Origin: Nemertoderma westbladi
Taxonomy: Eukaryota > Xenacoelomorpha > Nemertodermatida > Nemertodermatidae
Assembly: GCA_032718475.1 (NCBI GenBank)
Contig: JAUCBJ010002017.1
Coordinates: 1 to 24,532 of the forward strand
Direction: 5' to 3'
Length of the DNA stretch: 24,532 nucleotides
A program made the position numbers and the translations under genes. A model generated the notes under the pieces. The model worked only from the letters and a program-made list of their open reading frames with translations, searched no databases and was not told where the DNA came from. Of the stretch, positions 19,180 to 24,532 are shown one piece after another. Each line of letters begins with the position of its first letter. Positions within the stretch are counted from its first letter, which is position 1.

Positions 19180-20040
19180 TCATTTTATTTTTATAGAATC
19201 CAGTGTCCGTTGAAGAAAATGTATATAAACATACAGTAGCGAACTACCTACCTTTATAGCGAAATACCAATCTTCCATTCCCAAGATTGGGAATTTGCTC
19301 CACCACGCTTCAATCCGCTGGTTCCGGGAACCTTTGCCGTATAGAAATACTGCACCATTTACTGAGTGGTTATCGGGATCTACTAACCTAAAATATCTCT
19401 GGAGTAATTCGACATTGACATTTTCATTACCGCGGTCACATCTAATGATATTGGGCACACCTCTGAGTTCTTTAACCATTTCGATGAAAAACAAGGCGAC
19501 GATGAAGGGGTCATTGTTTGAACGGTGGCATTTTAGCCACATCAATTTACGGCTGAAACCATCGATTCCTCTGTGAATCGCTAATCCATATGGTTTTAGT
19601 TTGTCCCATCCTTCTACTGTATATGTAAGAGAAAGTTCGGACCTTTAGATATATAAGTTCGCCGCACAATCTTACGCCCAAGTCGTCTTTGCACTGCACG
19701 TGGTTCTAAAATGTCTATTAAGCTCGCTTCTAGATGTTTACTAACATAAATATTATAATCCACTAATAAAATTCGCTGCATCTGTCTGTACCCGAATCCA
19801 CTTGCGAACCCACTTCTATTCTGCAATATCCGTAATAATGTGGAAACCACTAACTCGAAATCCAAAGGGTTAAATCGTCTTATGAGTCCCAATCTATTTA
19901 AATCTGTTTTATAGATCTCGTTGATAGTGATAAGCCCACATTTGTGAGAATTCTCTGCATTTCTTTATGCTCAAATCCTTTCCAAAACATGTTTTTGATG
20001 GTTGGATGATAATTTACCAAAACACTGCCTGAATTCATGA
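19180..20040 (-). pseudogene. Broken DDE/rve integrase-core protein gene
   Basis: Read on the minus strand, an ATG near 20038 starts MNSGSVLVNYHP. A helix-turn-helix-like part follows (FWKGFEHKEMQRILTNVGLS), then a stop/frameshift near 19895, then LGLIRRFNPLDFE...RRTYISKGPNFLLHI. A further frameshift near 19615 leads into EGWDKLKPYGLAIH, GIDGFSRKLMWLKC, NIIRCDRGNENV and GSRNQRIEAWWS. These carry an Asp/Asp/Glu set as in rve-type integrase cores. Such stand-alone integrase-core proteins are scattered through animal genomes, probably from DNA transposons. The C-terminus is lost after about 19250. The bases AAAG|GTAGGTAG at 19255-19244 also look like a splice donor, so a following exon may have existed. 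Confidence 0.75.
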
Positions 20041-20323
20041 TGACTGGCGTTGGTCACGGCTGCAACAGATAACGTACATACAACGTTAACGCGTAACTAA
20101 AAAATACAGTCCTTGTCCTATCTGGCTGCTGTCTGACAGTTTATAAATAGAAGTTAAAAAAGTTACTGGTAAAGATGGAGGCCAAAACGGCTAAATAAAA
20201 TGAATTTAAATATTCTTGAAAACAAAAAAGATAATTGGCCTAAATCAGCCACCGTAGTAAAGTAATGCTTAAAGGAAAACGTTAGCGAAAGGGTCGATTT
20301 AAAATAATAGTAAATTATTACTG
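20041..20323. other. Short intergenic stretch between integrase remnant and LINE
   Basis: No coding or structural signal is supportable here. It separates the start of the integrase-core remnant from the tail of the LINE. Confidence 0.5.
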
Positions 20324-20340
20324 TATTACTACTACTACTA
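20324..20340 (-). repeat. Trinucleotide tail of the LINE
   Basis: On the minus strand the RT stop codon TAG runs straight into (TAG)n/(TAGTAA). RTE-type LINEs are known for very short 3' UTRs ending in simple repeats, which fits. Confidence 0.7.
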
Positions 20341-21610
20341 GGTCGAGCGAACTCGGACAGTGGAAATGAGATCCTTCCAGGCTTCCCGATTCTCCATAGT
20401 TGTCGCAATTTCGTTTCTCCCAAGTTCAGTATCCCTTTCAAGTTGATCTATATATGTTATGGCCGGTCGTCCACGACTACGCTTTCCATGAGTTGGTTGC
20501 CAGAGAAGTAGATCTGTTATGACCTCGTATTTAATTCGCAAGCAGTGCCCACTGAATCTTAATCTGCGTTCACGGAGGGTGGTTGATACAGGTGGTATTG
20601 TACCATAAAGCTCGGCGTTTGTCATGTGTTGTCTCCAGCTGATGTTTAGGGCTGCCCTTAGTAGTCTTGTGTAGCAACCATCAATTCGTTGTTCAAGTGA
20701 TTTAGTCAGTGTCCAGGTCTCACCCCCGTATAAAAATACACTTTCCACGGTGGCTCGAAAAAACTTAGTCTTCAGGTGCCTGGAGAGATCTGATTTCCAG
20801 ATGGTATCCATTTTTGATAGAGCTACCCAAGCCTTTGCTTTCCTAACTTCTATGTCCTTTTTGCTACTCTCTATCCATGATCCAAGGTACTGGAAGTCAT
20901 CGACCTTCCTTAGTTGATTATTATCAATGGTTGTCAAGTTCCCATCAACATTAAAGGTCATGAATTCGGTCTGTGTAGCATTTATATGCAATCCAACCTC
21001 CTTAGCAGCCCTCTCCACTTCATTCAGTAGAAGCCATGCATCTGCTAGCGTATTAGAGAGCAGGGCGATGTCATCCGCAAAGTCGGTGTCTGTGACTGTA
21101 GTTGCCGGATATCTACTACTTCTGCGTTCTTGATGTGAGAATCCCAGATCTTCACCCTTTGTGGCCGTCCTCATTGCGTAATCCAGCACAATTACAAATA
21201 GTAATGGTACTAATGTGTCACCTTGCAGTACGCCAGCCAGGATTGAGAAAAACTCAGTTTCACCATCTGGTGAGAGTACCTGCGCTTCTGTGTCACAATA
21301 TAACAATCCAATGCCAGCAATAATTACTTCTGGTATTCCATAAGCTCTTAGGATTTCAAGCATTTTACCTCTATGGATGGAGTCGAATGCCTTCTTGAAG
21401 TCCACAAAAGTCATGACTGCGGGGAGATTCTTTGACTTAATTCCTTCAATCAGTCTCCGTAGTGCAAGTATCTGAGCTATTGTTGATCTACTTGGTCGAA
21501 ATCCGTTTTGGCTCTTACGCAGTAGTTTCTCTATGTGAGGGCTAATCCTATATAGAATCATTTTATTGTATATTTTGGCAGCTACCACAAGCAGACAGAT
21601 CCCACGTTAG
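20338..21610 (-). pseudogene. RTE-like LINE reverse transcriptase domain and C-terminus
   Basis: The 416-residue open frame (21588-20338) starts inside the RT domain. It carries NGFRPSRSTIAQILALRRLI, MTFVDFKKAFDSIHRGKM, GVLQGDTLVPLLFVIVLDYA, the catalytic FADDIALLSN, HINATQTEFM, FQYLGSWI and, near the end, GRPAITYIDQLERDTEL. This order is typical of non-LTR reverse transcriptases of the RTE type, which copy their RNA at the nicked target. Upstream similarity (LPKKGDLG, then a TAA stop, then RGICLLVVAAKIY) shows that a stop at about 21607 cuts this frame off from its 5' part. The copy is dead as a full ORF, although the RT core itself is intact. Confidence 0.93.
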
Positions 21611-22265
21611 TTTATTGGTATGCCGAGGTCTCCTTTCTTGGGGAGAGGCTTTAGTTGGCCTTTAGTCCAAATTGGTGGTGGCTTTTCCCCTTTTAACATC
21701 CGGTTGCAAACATTTAATAATGGTCTGTTTACTGTAGTACTCCTGTTTTCCATACCTCCACTGGGATTTCATCTTATCCACTCGCTTTATTATTGGACGG
21801 TCATGCTTTTAATGCTTCTTTGGAGTTCGGCAGGTGTGAAGTCCCCTGTTTCTATAGGTAGTGTCTTGTCATATATTTTCCTTGTAGGGCTGACCTCGAT
21901 GTTAGGTGGCTGCCCAAGCAAGTTGCTGAAGCGATTTTTCCACTTCCCAACACGTTCTTCAGGACTATCGGCTTTGAGGCGCCCCTTTGCACAACTTTTC
22001 CGACCAGATATCTCATTTACAGTTTGCCAGGTAAATCTTGATTGTTGCTGTATGTGAGCAGTTGTAATTGCTTCAGTTTTATCCTGTATGTATACTTTTC
22101 CTGGCTGATGTTGTAGGCCAATTTAAGACCGTCCTTAGCTTTCTCAACCTTGTTAATGTTTTCAGTTGTTGGTTGTTCGGTTTATGTAGGCTATCTTAAG
22201 ATCTTCTCTTTACAAGTAACCTCAGAGTTTTGCCATGGCACATACTGTTTTCGTTTGGGTTTCTG
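21611..22265 (-). pseudogene. RTE-like LINE linker and RT N-terminus, frame-broken
   Basis: On the minus strand, DEIPVEVWKTGVLQ (about 21770-21730) is followed by a stop and frame change, then by NRPLLNVCNRMLKGEKPPP and WTKGQLKPLPKKGDLG. These are N-terminal RT-region motifs of the same LINE. Earlier linker sequence up to 22265 is decayed and cannot be read with confidence. The plus-strand frame at 21620-22057 is a shadow. Confidence 0.75.
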
Positions 22266-22273
22266 GGCCAGAC

Positions 22274-22826
22274 TGGAATCCATACACTTTGCGCCGGATT
22301 AATCCGGCGCACTTTGCAATAAAAGCGCGCCAATGTGGCGCGTGGCGCGCTCAAAAATCGTAAAGCGCGCCGGCTTTCAGCTTTGGCGCTCCCAAAAATA
22401 AAAACCAGCGCCGATTTGTTAGTTTACAGGTTTAACAATTATGGAAGTGCCTTAAAAATAGCATTAGCTGTTAAAAAATTTCGGCTCGCTTCGCTCGCCT
22501 TTCTTTTTCTGTTGTATGGTTCAGTGCGGTTAGGCTACTGTTGTATACAGATATAGGGCAGTAGGGACTGGTACAGCAGTACTGACTGTCATTGACAGAT
22601 TGGTTACACTCCCTCAAAATTGAATTTGCACTGGCGTGGCGCTCTTCAAAATTGTTTCAATGTGTGGCGCGCTTAAAAATTTAGTTGGCGCGGGGTTTCT
22701 TCGAAATTGCATCGGCATGCTTAAAAATTTAGTTGGCACGGGGTTTTTCTTCGAAATGGCATTGGCGCGCGGCGCGCATAAAAATTGGTCGGCGTTCTAT
22801 CCGGCGCACTTTTTGGATGGATTCCA
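22274..22826. mobile_element. GGCGCGC-rich non-autonomous element with 10-bp TIRs, inside the LINE
   Basis: TGGAATCCAT (22274-22283) is the exact complement of ATGGATTCCA (22817-22826). A weaker inverted match to GTGCGCCGG follows inside each end. The body repeats blocks such as GGCGCGCnTAAAAATT and GGCGCTCnAAAAAT. A perfect 20-base palindrome, GCGCCGGATTAATCCGGCGC, lies at 22291-22310. LINE endonuclease and RT sequences lie on either side, so the element was inserted into the LINE. A related right end is present at 23834-24016. No transposase is encoded, and no clear target duplication is visible. Confidence 0.72.
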
Positions 22827-22929
22827 TACAGGTTTCTGGGGGATATGCCTCTTAGCTGATTCCTTGTGGGCTGTTATTATATTCTGGTATATTGAATCGG
22901 TGGATTGGTCTTCATCCATTGACTGAAGT

Positions 22930-23495
22930 GCTTCAAAGCGGTTTTGAACTTCTACTGTATAAGCATCCTTTTACAGCATTGTCAGTTCTGAGTTTCTCCC
23001 AGTCATAGTTGATTTGCTTGCTTGTCCTGGGTTTGCTGGCTCTCAAACTGAGTCTGATCTCTGCAGTCACAATTCTGTGGTCCGAACCAATTAGGTTGAA
23101 CGAGCTGTATATGCCTCGCATTTGACCATGCTGTTTCTCCACTTTTTGTTTATAAGGATGTAATCCAGTTGTGCTTTGGTTCCATTAGGGTATTGAAAGG
23201 TCCATAGCTTCCCCTTACTCTTTTCGAATGTGTTCTTTGTTGGTATCAATCACATTCTTCCATTAGGTCTAAAAGTAAGTACCCATTTCTGTTAGAACTG
23301 GTGTTATAGGTATAACCCTTGATGTCTTCTGGGTCAATTTGCGGATTCAGGTCACCAGCAATGACTTTAACATTGTCTGATTGTGTCTCGGAATGTCCTT
23401 TATAAGTCCAGTCAGTTCTTCATAAAACTTGACTGCTTGTTCTGGCTCTGAGGCATTGGTTGGTCTGTAGCAACATATTTTATGTAGGCCTATTA
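22930..23495 (-). pseudogene. RTE-like LINE endonuclease domain (APE type), frame-broken
   Basis: Reading the minus strand in pieces gives CYRPTNASEPEQAVKFYEEL (from about 23475), then after a frameshift VIAGDLNPQIDPEDIKG and LLLDLMEECD followed by TGA. Another frame then gives LWTFQYPNGTKAQLDYILIN, and finally IGSDHRIVTAEIRLSLR. The GDLN and SDHR motifs are hallmarks of APE-like endonucleases that nick target DNA for non-LTR retrotransposons. At least two frame changes and one stop show that this copy is inactive. It lies upstream of the RT region in the expected order, separated from it by the GC-rich insertion. Confidence 0.85.
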
Positions 23496-23833
23496 CAATT
23501 AACATTTAATTTACTTTTCAATTAGATTTATCTGAAATCATTCACAAGTTCAGTAGTTACAAGGCTAGGAAATTGCTTTTATAAACTGATAAAGTAATTG
23601 TTGTGTCTAATTCATTGATATACCATAATACAGTATAGTCGTTCCTAAGTATATAATTGATGTCTTTTGGATGGTGTAATTTTAGGAAAAAAATATTATT
23701 ATTTAAATAATAATGCACTATTATTCGATAAAAAAAAAGTAAGCGGAAATCTACGCTTTTTTCACTGATTTACAATTTCAATTCAATTTCAATTTTCTTA
23801 CCACTGTGCCTCAAATGAGATATTACCAGTACA
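23496..23833. other. AT-rich intergenic stretch
   Basis: No gene or clear element is visible. It includes a small AT palindrome region near 23693-23730 (ATTATTATTTAAATAATAAT) and a run of A near 23731. The 5' start of the LINE may be lost here. Confidence 0.45.
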
Positions 23834-24016
23834 CTCCTTCAAAACTGTTTCTGTTTCTAAAACTGGGCGGCGGCGCGGCGCCCTTCAAAACTGTTTCAAC
23901 AGTTCAATGTTCGGCGCGCTTAAAAATTTCATTTCTTTCGAAAATGCGTCGGCGCGCGGCGCATATAAAAATTGGTCGGCGCGCCATCCGGCGCACTTTT
24001 TGGATGGATTCCATAC
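23834..24016. mobile_element. Partial second copy of the GGCGCGC-rich element
   Basis: The blocks CTTCAAAACTGTTTCAA, GGCGCGCTTAAAAATTT and GGCGCGCGGCGCAT, then ATAAAAATTGGTCGG and CCGGCGCACTTTTTGGATGG, closely repeat the right part of the 22274-22826 element. This copy ends in the same ATGGATTCCATAC. The left end is missing or diverged. Confidence 0.8.
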
Positions 24017-24187
24017 GGGGACGGACCGCTACTAACTGTGCTGTCTTTTCTTACAATCTTATATTAAAATTAATATTTATCTGTCGGTTCCGGAACTACC
24101 CTGCTACCGGTACTGACTGACTAAGGACTAACAGACTAGGCCTAACCGATAAACGCTACCGTACCGACTGACCGTGCCGCTGTAACA

Positions 24188-24310
24188 GGAAAATATGCCC
24201 CCCCGGGAAATGTGCCCGGGGGGGCATATTTTCCTAGGAAAAAATGCCCCCCCGGGCAAATTTCCCTAGGAAAAAAATGCCCCCCCTTAGGAAATTATGC
24301 CCCCCCTGAA
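24188..24310. repeat. C7/G7 hairpin and short tandem repeats
   Basis: A perfect 20-bp stem (24188-24207 with 24215-24234, 7-base loop) starts GGAAAATATGCCCCCCC. It is followed by three further units of the type GGAAAnnATGCCCCCCC. The cluster is a short GC-rich hairpin/tandem array of unknown function. Confidence 0.85.
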
Positions 24311-24361
24311 TTATACAATAAACAAAACTTATTACTACTAAAACTTACAAAAATTATACAA

Positions 24362-24532
24362 AACAATAAACAGTCACTTTACCAAATGAAGGAAAGGAGC
24401 AGGTTACAGAGGCAGGCCTTTCTAACCAAAACAATAAACGATCATTTAACTAATTGAGGGAAAGGAGCAGGTTACAGAGGCGGGATTTTCTAACCAAAAC
24501 AATAAACAGTCACTTTAGCAAATCAGGGAAAG
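24362..24532 (+). repeat. 68-bp minisatellite array (runs off the window end)
   Basis: About two and a half units match the arrays at 7484-7673 and 9490-10060, with AGGTTACAGAGGCGGGATTT and AACCAAAACAATAAAC. The last unit is cut by the end of the window. Confidence 0.92.

Noticed and set aside
21620-22057. Plus-strand 145-residue frame in the LINE
   Set aside because: The minus strand carries RT linker motifs (DEIPVEVWK, LPKKGDLG) across the same bases.
24212-24457. Plus-strand 81-residue frame at the window end
   Set aside because: It is built from C7 repeats and the minisatellite.

Overview
The window looks like nuclear DNA of an invertebrate animal, probably marine. It holds one host gene of eukaryotic type (UVRAG, an autophagy and endosome factor). 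Around it are BEL/Pao LTR-retrotransposon, RTE-like LINE and DDE-integrase remnants, non-autonomous TIR transposons, a 68-bp minisatellite, and many short palindromes such as TAGGCCTA and ACCGGT. The species cannot be named from the sequence. Nothing is organised like a bacterial operon.

Layout. 1-797: non-coding. 798-3353 (-): intronless UVRAG-like gene with C2 domain, coiled coils and the Atg14/UVRAG-type domain. 3354-4144: intergenic. 4145-6107: non-autonomous DNA transposon with exact 29-bp terminal inverted repeats and a 5-bp target duplication. 6108-7483: intergenic, with short tandem and inverted repeats. 7484-10060: a 68-bp minisatellite array split by a second TIR element (7674-9489).

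10022-11305 (-): a BEL/Pao gag fragment, head-to-head with a BEL/Pao gag-end/protease/RT/RNase H/integrase region at about 11.4-15.2 kb (+). The integrase stops after its second catalytic Asp. The frame then runs into a third coding region (15249-17814, one frameshift) that looks like a DEDD-type 3'-5' exonuclease followed by three CCHC knuckles. A GA-rich non-coding stretch, a perfect hairpin, a G-run and an apparent 3' LTR with TATA, initiator and poly(A) signals follow (18485 to about 19150). This arrangement, a BEL/Pao-like element with an exonuclease-knuckle ORF in the ORF3/env position, is the most interesting feature of the window.

19180-20040 (-): broken DDE/rve integrase-core gene. 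20338-23495 (-): broken RTE-like LINE (endonuclease, linker, RT, short trinucleotide tail), interrupted by a 553-bp GGCGCGC-rich element with 10-bp TIRs (22274-22826). A related fragment lies at 23834-24016. 24188-24310: C7/G7 hairpin cluster. 24362-24532: the 68-bp minisatellite again.

How they fit together: UVRAG is the only gene likely to serve the host. The rest is a nested record of transposition. A TIR element sits inside the minisatellite, a GC-rich element sits inside the LINE, and two BEL/Pao pieces lie head-to-head and are frame-broken. No element here looks fully autonomous.
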